From Casuarius casuarius (Eukaryota > Chordata > Aves > Casuariiformes > Casuariidae): a stretch of 64,000 nucleotides of DNA. The notes under the pieces are model-generated. The model had not been told where the DNA came from, made no database searches, and worked only from the letters and a program-made list of their open reading frames with translations. Position 1 is the stretch's first letter. The number at the start of each line of letters is the position of its first letter. Below are positions 1 through 10,800 of this stretch, piece by piece. The translations under genes and the position numbers were made by a program. The stretch covers positions 6,527,644 to 6,591,643 of the forward strand of contig PTFA01000020.1 in assembly GCA_003342895.1 (NCBI GenBank), written 5' to 3'.

Positions 1-1749
1 GTTGTTTTTAAAGATGCTCAACTTGTATGTCGAAAATTTGGCAATTTTTGTTCAAGAAAGAGAATAGTGGAGTTTGAAATAGGTCTTAATGCTCTCGTCA
101 TATGGATGACCTTTTTCAACACACTGTGTGACTGCCAAGGTGTTTGAAACCTGCAGGATAATTTCATCCTGAAAGTGCAAACTGAAACTAATACAATATA
201 TGTACATATATGCCCAGGACCATCTGTTATCTAGAACTCACTAAGAACCCATTGCATTGGGATGATAATTAAATACTAATTTACCTACTGTTCAGTTCAG
301 TTTCTTCAGCACCTTAAGCAAAGAGCAAAGGAAGACTCTGGAATGGGAAAGAACAAGATGCAGTAATGCAGGCATACTCTGTGCCTAGCATATGGGCTTC
401 TTTATGCCAACTGAGTGCAATTCTGCCTTTTGAAGAGTCAGCTATTATTTTTTTCACAGGGATCCTTGTGATTCTTAGGCCTCTGTGAGCTCATGAACAG
501 TAGAACAACAACATTTTTTTTTACCACATAATGCAGCATCCAGCAGCTGCCTTTTATCACATGCAGTGATTCCACAAGCTCACTGAGTTCCTAAGTCCTG
601 TGGTTCTTTCTTCTAGCCTTCTATATTCATCCGTGAGCCCCATTCCTATGCTCAGTGTAGCTCTCCTAAAACCACATTTGCAGTTGTGCTCAAAATGAAA
701 GAATTCTTCCTTCCTTAAAAAAAAAGCCAGCTAAGTTTCCTTACACCACAGTTTCACAACCGCTTTAAACTGGCAGAAGCCAACGACACTGTCAAAAATG
801 TAAGTTTGGCCGTTTCTCCCACCTCAGTCACTTATTCCTGCCCTGCAGAGGATGAGCACAAGGATTTGGACAACCCCACGGTGAACCAGATCAGGGAACT
901 GATCCAAGTTGATTTTAACTTGGCCCCCAAAGCATTTGTTTTTCCCAGCCAGATCAGTTCCCTAGGCCTGTCCATTTTGCAGCTGCACAAACAATTTTGC
1001 CAGCACAAAGGGGGTGGGTGACATGGGGATAAGGATGAGCAGCCATTGTGGAGGAGGGAGGGTGGGACTGTTTCACTGCTGACTTATGCAGCCAGAAGTG
1101 ACACTGAACTCTGGCAATGTGAGTTAGACTTGCACCAGTTTAGAAAAATTGAATAGAGGCTTCTAAATTACGTAAAATTTATTATAGGTGCCATTTATAT
1201 GGGGAATAAAAATGAGACAGGATGCCTCACTCTTTTATGATGCTTTTAATCATTATATAAAATGGGTTCATTATTTTTTCACAAAATATCAACAGATCAT
1301 GGAAGTAAAGAGGTGTATTTGGGTGGAATATGTGTGATTTTGTTGCTATTCCAATGGTGTAGTGTGCACCATTGTAGCCTCCTCTGGTACAGAGAAAGAG
1401 AGAGATCTCTGTATGCAGGCAGTTACCATGGTTCACCCAGCCTTCATCCATCCCCGCTACCCAGTCCAGCCTCAAGGCCCCTTTAACCCTCAGACTCTAG
1501 TGCAGCTACATGAGTGTCCTACTGCCTCGCCCTGCCTGGAGGGCTCTGACAGACAAGGCAGCCACCCCACAGCGCTGGCCATTAGGGCACTGCTCATACT
1601 CACCATCAGCCACTGGGTGCAGCTCTGTGACCAAGTAGTAAGAGCTCTGGATTGCCAGACCACTTCTGATTTCTTTTCTCATAGAGCTATTAGCGTTATT
1701 TTTTGTATCTGCCACCTGTCTAAATAAATTTTAACATATCATTCTCTGG
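1..1749. other. Upstream intergenic DNA, no gene recognised
   Basis: This is AT-rich non-coding vertebrate sequence. Short open frames occur on both strands, but none shows a recognisable domain or a believable exon with both splice sites. The 71-codon open stretch at 806-1021 (no ATG start) has a protein-like composition and a polypyrimidine-AG just before position 850, but I cannot assign it to any family. Positions 1490-1720 have a tRNA-SINE-like feel (for example 'agtagtaagagctctgg') that was too weak to call. Confidence 0.6.
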
Positions 1750-2620
1750 TGGTTTTTGCAACAAGATGCAACTAGAACAAGGACTGTAAGAACTTGAAAA
1801 TAGTAATTAAAGTGGGAGATAAGATTAATCTTAGTGGTGTCTTCCAAGAAACCAGTAATAGAGTTAGGTTATTCCAGTTATGTAAATCTTTGTAAGCTGA
1901 GTGACTGAAGAGAATTTTAATTTTAAAAGGACCAATAATTTTTGGTTACATAGAGTCCATTACATGTTACTGCAGTCATAGCAGGGAGAGAATGAAACTC
2001 TCTTCAAAAGCTTCTAGATGAACCCAGGCAAGATCCAAGGTGAGAATTTCATTCTCTGCAAAGTACAATATCTTTACAGTATAGTGGGCAGCAATAGTAC
2101 GCTTAGTGGCAGTATGTGATTTGCTGTCAGAATAGAGTGCAACCTAATATCCTCCCTTCTTTACGAGTAATATAACACTGCTGGAGCAAAGTCCTTATAT
2201 CAGAGTTCATAGAGAAAACAAGCAATAAAGGAGATAAGGGAGTGCCCTGCTTAGTGCCTTGTTTCTACCCAAAGCTTTTCGATTCATAACTCTTAATAAG
2301 TATCTTGGCAGCTTTAGCTGGGTACATTAATCTTAGGCAAGTAATTAATTTTGGTCTGAATCCCATCATCTCAAGGGTAGAAAAGATGAACGACTATTCA
2401 ACCTGATCAAAGACCTTTTTGGCATCTACAGATGGATTTACTGTAGAAACCTTATTTATTGTAACAGAGGGAAATACATGCAATAATCTTACAATATTAT
2501 CAGCTCCGCATTTATTCTATATAAATCCCAGTTAATCATGGTGGACCAGTTTAGGAAGAGCTTCCACGTTAAGGAGTGAAATGGGTGTTCTTTGTTCTTT
2601 TGCATACAATAGTGTGTCAG
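1750..2620 (-). mobile_element. Fossil LINE-1-clade ORF2 reverse transcriptase fragment
   Basis: Read on the minus strand, this stretch retains, in the correct order, the landmark blocks of an L1-type reverse transcriptase. LPKLVHHD..GFI lies at about 2525-2560, followed by ADNIVRLLHV at about 2475-2510 (the 'HPDQTGFI...ADNIRRLLHVI' block of vertebrate L1). VDAKKVFDQVE at about 2398-2430 corresponds to 'DAEKAFDRVEW'. Next come an MMGFRPK block near 2360 and KQGTPLSPLLL at about 2220-2255, matching 'RQGCPLSPLLF'. A degraded YADD region lies near 2070-2100, and KINLISHFNYYFQVL at about 1788-1835 matches the 'GRINxIKMxxLPxxLYLFQ' block. The frame is broken by several stops and shifts, so the element is long dead. 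It has no poly(A) tail or target-site duplication that I can see, and no ORF1 or endonuclease part is present. The assignment to the L1 clade rests on my reading of block order; boundaries are approximate. Confidence 0.75.
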
Positions 2621-5600
2621 GGGACAAAGGCAGGTCCAAAACGGACGTTGGGCTCTACAGAGACAAACTCATGAAGGGCTTGTTTTAGTAAATGGCTGGA
2701 CACGCCAGAGCAGGAGCACAGAGAGTCCTCACATTACAACTCCTGGCTTTGAGGCCTTTCACAACTGAGTTGCTCTACATTTATATGTAATCTACAGTGT
2801 CAGCTCAAAGCTTCTCTTCAGCGTACGCAAAATTGAATCTTGGCAATCAAGAATGTGAGAACAGATCAACTTCTAGCACAAAACAGCTTACTTTGGCTTC
2901 TGATGGGGGCAGGCAAGAATCACTTCTGCGGGCATGGCATCAGAGCAGCTCCTCCAAGCGCCAGCCTCCTTGGCCCGCTCAAGGGACCACCTCCCCGCCA
3001 ATCCCACCTCCCCAATAAAGCGCTGCTGAGGGCCGACGTGGGCCTCTGCGCCAACCCTGCGCTGTAGCCCGAACAGCCAAGCATGGCGTACCGCTACTGG
3101 GGAGCAGGGGAGGTGAAGGGACAGGAGGTGAGGAGGAGGGTCGCCCCCGGCCCAGGCTGCCTCCGTGCCCCGGGCCGAGGGGTGCCGGCAGCGCAGCTCT
3201 GCCCCAGCTACCATTTTGCTGTCCCCTTCAGTCTGCCTCAGCCTATCTTGCCACCTCTGTTGTTAAGTAGGGCTGGGATATTGAGGCTAGCTCAAAGCCA
3301 AATGCCTTTCTCAGCACGGGAAATCATCTGGGAAGCCTGCGCTGCTGTGGCTAGGCAGTTCCCTGTCTCCGGACGGGTCTGGGAAACCGTATGAAGCATG
3401 GCAGTTATGATGACCTCTTAAAAATACTTCTTACCTTCTCCCACTTGCTCTCTTTTGCCTGAGGCATCTTTCCCAGAGAGATCTGTGCAGTTGCTAAACA
3501 GTCTGCATATCCTATTTTAGTAAGTGTAGAAGTGGCAGGCTTGTTTAATACCTCACCTCTTCCAAGAAGACAAGCCATGGAAGATAGGATTTGATCAATA
3601 CTGTTTTACCAGCCAGCCAGGGAAAGAAGGAAATTATGAAATGAGGTATCCTTAAAAAACTCATCTTCTTCTTGACAGAACCACCTTTCCTCTTAGGAAA
3701 TACCGTTTGTCTTTTCCCACACTCAGGCAACACTGTAGTGGCCAAAAAGAAAATGGCTTCAGCGATTTAAATGTAAATAACAAGTTGTGTATTTGATACA
3801 GTTTTATTGTCCCTGAAGCTCCATGAGTTATTGACTGTCCTTCCTAGCAGAAATCTGGTGAACATAAAGGTGAAGCAAAGTTAGTGAGTTTGGCACTTAA
3901 CGGTCTCCAGAAGGCACTCGCTATACCTGCAACCTCCTGAATAAGCCAGATGAAATGTATACTGCCTGGCTGAGGTTAACAAGAAATACTAAATCGTAAT
4001 CTGCATATAAACTCTGATTTTAGAGGAAGATTGAAAGCTATTATTGTTATTATTGTAAGTATTATTTCTTAGGTATTTGATATATACTGTAATAGTATGA
4101 AAATACGCAGTATAATGAATATGTCTTAGCACTGTGCCTTCTGATAAGCTGTCTCTGACAGATGTTAAAGGTGATTAGGCAGGTGCTTAGTGAGATTTTT
4201 AAAAGTATCTAAGAGATTAAAGTTCCCTTTGAAAATCTTATTAGAAGTTTATCTGCTTAACTGCCCCGATTCCATTAAAAATCAGGCTTGCAGGCCTTAT
4301 GACTGATGCCATTTGATTTTACACCTAATCTGATTAAATGTTAGGCTGTTTCCAAATGGGATGGTTCCTTTCTTTCTTCATTGCCACCAGCCCCATTCCT
4401 TGTACCAGGTCTAACAATCATGCAGTTGTGGAGTAGGATATGACAGGAAAATAAATGTCCTTTGTCAGTGGCAGCCTGCACCGTTGGAGGGGTAGCACGA
4501 AGAGTATCAGGCTATATCCCCTGGGTGTACATGGCCCTGTGCTCTCTCCTTTCTGGTTTCCTCATGGCATTCAGAAAAGACAGTCAGATTCTAGTGATGT
4601 TTAGTTAGGTTGTAATAAAAATAGCTGATGGACTTTGAGGTGGTGAATGTGCAGAATCCAAGCAAGACACTGCGGATACTATTAGCACACCGAATAATGG
4701 TTTTAGACAGTTTGCTACGAGTTGGACATCTTAAAGTGGGTGGCAGACTTGAAGTTTTGACTCGGCTGTGTACCAAGATAGTCCAACCAGGGAAGTCTCT
4801 TGGCAGCTTCTGACCATGGCACGCTTTTTCTGCATTGCCATTTTTTGCTCGCCCTCCAGTCTTCTCACTCAGCTGATCTGGCTTAAGGCAGTTCCAACCA
4901 GCTCTGGCCAGAACAACCTTTCTGGTTGTTAAACATCAGGAAAAGGCAATACTAGGTAATTTTTGAGTCAGTGGGTCACACTTTTTTATAACCCTTTTTA
5001 GGTAAGGGAACATATTAATGTGATCCTCCCCAAGCCTCAGCATAAGTAGAAAATAATTTAATTCTCTCATGCCAAAGTGAACCAACCAGTCAACCCTAAC
5101 AACAACAAAAGCAGTAAAAATGTGGTTCTAACAAGACACCTGACAAACTGCAGTGCTTCCCTAATTATCGTCTTGTCATATCTGTTTAGTGTGAATCATG
5201 TACTGAATAGATGCTCAAGCAATGAGAAGCGAACGGAGGGAGCCCGCTGCCCGTCGCGGTTCTGCAAAGCCAGCCTGCACAGCAGACTTCGGATGCAGGT
5301 AAGGCCCTTTCCATGTGTTTTTCTGTGGGAGACTGGATCATTAAGACACTCCAAGCTGCTGGGGCACAGACTACTGTGGTACCTACCACGCTTGGCTGTG
5401 TTTTAGGCACTGCCATAGTACAAAAATAGCAACAATCTCATGTTTCTTTTGTGCTTTGCTTGGAAAATTTGTCATTACATTGACTAATTTAAAAAACATT
5501 TTAGTTTGTCTTGAGATAAACCTTTACCAGTCCTATTTTCAGTCCGTTGCAACACTGTATCAGTGCATGACTGCATGTAGAAAGAAAGGTTTACTTGCTA

Positions 5601-6010
5601 ACTGTAATTGCCCACAGTACAAATATAAAATACAAGTTAAAGCTAATTGCTGAAGTTCACTCATCTTGAGTCATTTAAAGTGCAAAATGTAAGTGGTAAA
5701 CTACAAAGTTTATCCCAAGCTGATCATTTTAGTAGCTCTTGGCTTCCCCCATCAATATGGTGGTGTCATTCTGTGTAGGAATTCCTCATGCTTCTGTTGT
5801 AGTATGCTCTGTGTATCTACCCGGGTAAATTTTAGTTTATGAAGTTAGAAGTGTAAATAACCTCACAGCCATAAAACTATGTTTTTTTTTTTTACCACTG
5901 CCATTGTGCTCTGTCTGTGACCATGTCGGTACTGTTTATTCAGACTCTTACACACCCGAGTGTACAGGTGAGTAATCAAGGACTACTGTTCGTCTGTGTA
6001 AAACTATTAT
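2621..6010. other. Upstream intergenic DNA with a small GC-rich patch
   Basis: I see no gene. A GC- and CpG-rich patch lies at about 2940-3215 and is described among the findings. The stretch at about 4130-4370 has balanced composition, CAGGTG and several TAAT/ATTA cores, and looks more like a conserved regulatory block than neutral DNA. That is an impression only and needs alignment to other vertebrates. Confidence 0.45.
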
Positions 6011-6095
6011 TGTAACTTGCAGGGCCTGAACTTCTCTGGGCCTCACTTCCCTGTATTTTAAAACGAGGTTAGTACAATACCTAGAGCTTATATAC
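6011..6095 (+). mobile_element. MIR-like CORE-SINE relic
   Basis: The run 'ctgaacttctctgggcctc' followed by 'acttccctgtattttaaaa' and '..gaggttagtacaatacctag' follows the 3' half of the MIR consensus: the 'cttaacctctctgtgcctcagtttcctcatctgtaaaatggggataatagtacctacc' block known from amniote genomes. Only this conserved segment is recognisable; the 5' tRNA-derived head is not. Identity is moderate, as expected for an element inserted before the amniote radiations. Confidence 0.6.
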
Positions 6096-6106
6096 ACAGG
6101 AAAATT

Positions 6107-6142
6107 TACTGGCATAAGTAGAGTGGTATAATTATGCCAGTA
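6107..6142. repeat. 11-base perfect inverted repeat with 14-base loop
   Basis: Arms tactggcataa (6107-6117) and ttatgccagta (6132-6142) are exact reverse complements. The repeat lies directly after the MIR-like relic and could be the remnant of a palindromic MITE or a small hairpin. No function can be assigned. Confidence 0.8.
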
Positions 6143-6769
6143 TAGATGTATCATAATATTTTCTCATGCAGACAAGTCCTTCGTTTGTTACCTCATATCT
6201 CTTTTCTGCAATGATGACGGGGTGAAAGCCAGGATATTTGCTGAAGAATCAGTTTTAATTCAATCACATTTGTGCTACACTCATCTAAGTAATGTAAAGA
6301 TGCCTTTTAAAACAGTCTCTAGAAAAGCTTGTTTTTCCTCAAGTGGACTCCAAACTTTCAACCAGATCTACTTTTGAACAGACACTTGAAGATACAAATA
6401 GAGTTCAAATTTATTTCAGAGGGCCATAGATGGAGTAAGGATTCATTACTATGTATCTGATTGCACAAGAAGCCTCATGCACTTTAATAGGTTTACTTGC
6501 GTAAATTAGGAGTAACTGCAATAGTAAGTATGGCCAGGATGAGGCCCACAGGTCAAGTGCCTTGGGATAAAGAGTGATCTGTTATTGGAAGGTAGTGTTA
6601 TATTAATAATGACCTCAGTATTAAAAGCAGGCACCGGTCGGGGGTAAGGGAGTGAGTCACCTCTAAAGAAGAGGCAGGATGAAATCCATTTCAATCAGAG
6701 TGTTACCGATTATTAATTTGAATTGCAAGTCTCGTGATACTGGGAGCTTTTCTTGAAGCCCCAACTGCT

Positions 6770-7760
6770 GGAGCCAAGGCACTGCCGAAGCGGCTCGGCG
6801 GTGCCGTAGCGAGGAGCAAAGCGTGTTTTCAAACCCCGCCTGCCCTCAGGGCTGCGGGGCAGACCTGGCGGCCGCGGACCCGGTGCGTCCGGGCGGCGAA
6901 GAGACCGGGAGGAGAAACAGAAATGCCCAAGCGTGCCACGGCGCTTGCGAGCCCCCGGCGCCGCCGCTGCCATTGCCGGGGGTGCCGGGCGCCGGCTGCC
7001 GTCAGCACCGCGCCGAGAGCGGGCGGCCGGGGCCGGGGCGCGGCGCTGTGCGCGGCGGGGGCGGTAATTTGGAGAGGATCCCTTGCCGGGCCGGTGCGCG
7101 CGCGCGCGTGTGCGCGCCGCATCGGCAGCGCGGTGAGGGGAGGCTGGGCGGCTCCGACTCCCTGACGCCAGCGAGACCAGATCAATCCAGGCGCGGAGCA
7201 GTGCGAGCGCGGGGCTGCCGGCGGCGGNNNNNNNNNNNNNNNNNNNNNNNNNNNNNNNNNNNNNNNNNNNNNNNNNNNNNNNNNNNNNNNNNNNNNNNNN
7301 NNNNNNNNNNNNNNNNNNNNNNNNNNNNNNNNNNNNNNNNNNNNNNNNNNNNNNNNNNNNNNNNNNNNNNNNNNNNNNNNNNNNNNNNNNNNNNNNNNNN
7401 NNNNNNNNNNNNNNNNNNNNNNNNNNNNNNNNNNNNNNNNNNNNNNNNNNNNNNNNNNNNNNNNNNNNNNNNNNNNNNNNNNNNNNNNNNNNNNNNNNNN
7501 NNNNNNNNNNNNNNNNNNNNNNNNNNNNNNNNNNNNNNNNNNNNNNNNNNNNNNNNNNNNNNNNNNNNNNNNNNNNNNNNNNNNNNNNNNNGGCGCCGCC
7601 GCTGGGAGCGGGGCGGGGCGGAGCGGAGCGGAGCGGCCCCGTTGTGCGGCCGCCGGGGACGCGGCGCAGCCTCGGCGAGAGCGGGCAGAGCCCCGCTTTG
7701 TTTGGGGGGGAGAAGCCTTCCTGCGGGCACCGCGGCTGGCCCCGGGCCCCCCTCCCTAAT
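6770..7760 (+). promoter_or_regulatory. SMAD1: CpG island, probable SMAD1 promoter and non-coding first exon
   Basis: GC content rises sharply and CpG is abundant, unlike the flanks. The island contains GC boxes (for example ggggcggggc near 7610), a pentamer tract of about four GGAGC-like units at 7613-7636, and a 24-base alternating purine-pyrimidine CG/TG tract at 7094-7117 that overlaps NRF1-like GCGC motifs. No TATA box is apparent, which is normal for CpG-island promoters. SMAD1 in other vertebrates has a non-coding first exon far upstream of the coding exons, and this is the strongest CpG island upstream of the gene. A good donor candidate (gcg|gtgagg) has its GT at 7133-7134, but the true first-exon donor may lie in the assembly gap. 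Divergent antisense transcription from the same island is possible. The assignment to SMAD1 is an inference from position and orientation. Confidence 0.65.
7228..7591. other. Assembly gap (364 N)
   Basis: The bases are unresolved and lie in the centre of the CpG island. Both edges are GC repeats: CGG triplets on the left, and GGCGCC then GGAGC units on the right. A sequencing dropout in very GC-rich promoter DNA is the likely cause. The gap length may be an estimate. The transcription start or first-exon donor of SMAD1 may be hidden here. Confidence 0.95.
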
Positions 7761-7860
7761 TCTCTTTCTTTCTTTCGCTTCTGCCTTCCCGCAGCCCCCC
7801 TCTCTCCTTTTTCTTTTTTTAATGACAAATCTCGGCTTAGAGGTCAAGGAAAGTTCACTT

Positions 7861-10800
7861 AATTCTTTTTCCTACTCGCTGTTAGGAGGTTTGGACGCGT
7901 GTGATTTTCCTCCTCGCAACGCAGTTTCTTCGTATATTTGGGCTCTGCAGCCAAATAGTCCTACCCCGAATATAGACCTTTAAAGCTGATTAAAATTTGC
8001 TGGTGGGGAAATAGTCATGCATTCAAAAGGATCTGGGCCAAATCGCGACTTTTTTATAAACTGAAGTCGGTGGGAGCTCTGAGTGGGGAAGGACTGCTGT
8101 GCTTGCTCTTTTGTTAGTGGATCCACCTGAAGAAGCTATGTGGTCTGATCTTACAGCCTGCTTTTACAGTGTATGGATGATTTTTAGCTTATTCTGACCA
8201 ATGATCATTCTTTTGGTGTATTTTAGGAAAAAACGATGCTCAGTGAATGTAAGAAAGCTAATGTTTTTATTAGAAGAAGGAGAGGTATTGTTAGGTCAAG
8301 GTGAGGAAGAGTAAAAGTAGAGGTGTGTTTCGGATACAAGCAAATGGAAAATGTCATTGCCATGAAACATGTCACTGTTTAGTGGATGTCGGTGTTTAAA
8401 GATGTGGTGTCTTGAAATAAACACGTGTAGGAAAAAGCCGTGTTTCAAACCCATCATCCCTGATAGCTCCGATCTGGTTTGCGCACAGAGGAGCAGTCAA
8501 CAAGAGAAAACTTAGAATGCTTGGCTTTTTTTTTTCCAGTAGTTGTGTGTGTTTTTAAATAGCACACAAGAATAAGGCTTAAAAACTGAAGCTAACCTAG
8601 CCCACAGAGACCACTTGTCTTTACAGACGTGTCTATAATTCTGCCAGTCTTCGTGTGGCTAAGTGTCTGCACCTTGTCGTGTCAGACAATAGGAGCAAAT
8701 CACGCAAAGGAACTTGAGGTGTTAACATTGACTTAATTTTTATACTTGTCCATAATTACTGCACTGAATTATGAGAGATTAGTTTCTAGTTGCAACTGAT
8801 TAATATTAATTTTATTTTTCCATTGAATCAGAGAGTAGTGCTGTGAAGCTTGTAAGAGGTTCTCATTGAATTTTTAGTGTAAGTTTTGCATGTTCACTCC
8901 TTTACTGTGACTGAAAGATCATCAGTGTGAAAAAAATGAAAAATACCTGGCCCTTTTGTTCGAAATTCCTGCCCTGGTCTTAGGGATCAAATCCTGCAGT
9001 TCACCTCAGACCGTAAGTGGGAGCTTGAGAGTGATTTCCTTTGAGTTGGGTGATGCAGAAGCCTTCCACAGCTATCGGAGAGGATCAGTTCAAGGCATGA
9101 TCAGGTTACCCTAAGGGTAGGGATTTGTCCTTGCTTTAGTTTTGACCCCTTCAACCACTAGGTATGTAGTCAAATACATTTTTTCCCTATTCTGTACTGT
9201 TCCACTTGCTTTTTTAGTGTACCATTGAAGATGTGATGATCCAATATATTTGAGAACAGTGACCAAACAAGCAGACTGAGATCTTTCAGTTTGTGTATAA
9301 ATATTAACTGTCAAATCAAATGTTTAAGGGCTGATGAATTTAGTGTTCACTCTTCTTCTATAGTCTGAACACAAAGTGAAGAGTTGAATGTAAAGAAAAG
9401 CAATGCAAAGGTCGATAAAGGTATTTCTCATGTTTCCAAATACTGGGAAATTACTCAGATTAAATTATGCATTACTTTGGTATAAAGAGTTAAATTTTGT
9501 AAATGAAGGGATTGTGACCTTTTTTTCATTTGAGGCATGAATGCACCATATATCACATATGGCCAGTGGTCTGCTCTGTGAAGTCCAAGTTGTGTGTGTA
9601 AAATAAAAGCTCATTTGAGTAGTCTTACAAGCCTAATGGAGGCATCATCTCAGCTTTATAAATAATGTAAGTTGTGTATAATGTGGAGTCCCCAGAGACT
9701 GCAGAGAAAGCATCATTACCAGCCTTTTCAACCTGCTGGAGATCTGAAATTGATTTACAGCACTGAACTGGTGCAAAATGATACATCAGGATGACACGGG
9801 GTCAACCTGTAAAAGTCTATGATGTGAGCCCGTTAGTTCAGTCATCATAATTAAACCGTATTATAAGGGCAGCAAAGCAAGTGTCTGTGACATGTCCCAT
9901 TGTGCTTCAGATATGGGTGGTTTAAGAATCAAATAAGGGAGCACTGTGCTTATTACTTAAGTTATGCAAAGAGTTGTTGAAATTAAGGCTCGTGGCCCTG
10001 TGAAGAATAAATGCTGAACTAATTTAGGCTGACCGTTAACCTCTTGCTTGCAGTCATTACAGACTGAAATAGATGAAGGCATGTGCAGCTTTTGAGGTGG
10101 GGGGGAAGTGGCTGTAAGTGAACATCTCTTAATTGTGTGTATCTTTTCTCAAGGCTCAAAATCAGCTCGGCTTTACCTGCTGACTCTGCTATCATGTATC
10201 AAGACAAACAGGCAAACAAGCTAACTGCTTTTTTTTCTTGATATTTTTGTCCTACTAAGGGGTGTGACTGTCTGTTGAAATGTTTCTGTAGATCTGAGTT
10301 CTTGTATAGGACAGAGCATCTTAGTCCTATCTTGAACTATATGACCAAACTTATTAGAACAGAGGCTGTAATTCTGTATATGGGTTAGCATAGGTCACTC
10401 TACTTTGCTTAGCAAAGGCAGCTGTAGTTTAAAATTTATGTTTCTGCTCTAAAGAGCTTAGAAAGTAGCTTGCTACAGGTAGTAAAATGTTCACTGTATT
10501 ATATACTAAGTACCTTAGGTCTTGCTATTTGTGCTGATAAAATCATTATGAAGTGTTTCAGGAAAATCCTGCTAAAAATCCTTTTTCTTCCTCTTTCTAG
10601 TAGGCAGTGTGTTACTTAATGATTTGAGGGTTTTGCCTGTATTGGTGGTTTAACCAGCTCTTCATACCTGGTTTGGTGTAACTCAGCACTGCATCTCTTG
10701 AGTTTCTCCCTGCCAAGCAAGAAACATCTCTTACTTTTACATACTAATTTTTAGTCGCAAGTGTAGCTAAAAAAACTATTTTCAAGGGATATGACAGAGG

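Noticed and set aside
1490..1735. Possible tRNA-derived SINE
   Set aside because: Only short motif similarity (gtgccctaat, agagctctgg); no clear A/B boxes or tail.
6713..7983. Long open frames of up to 386 codons across the CpG island on both strands
   Set aside because: They run through 364 N, which cannot create stops, and through CpG-rich DNA poor in stop codons; artefacts.
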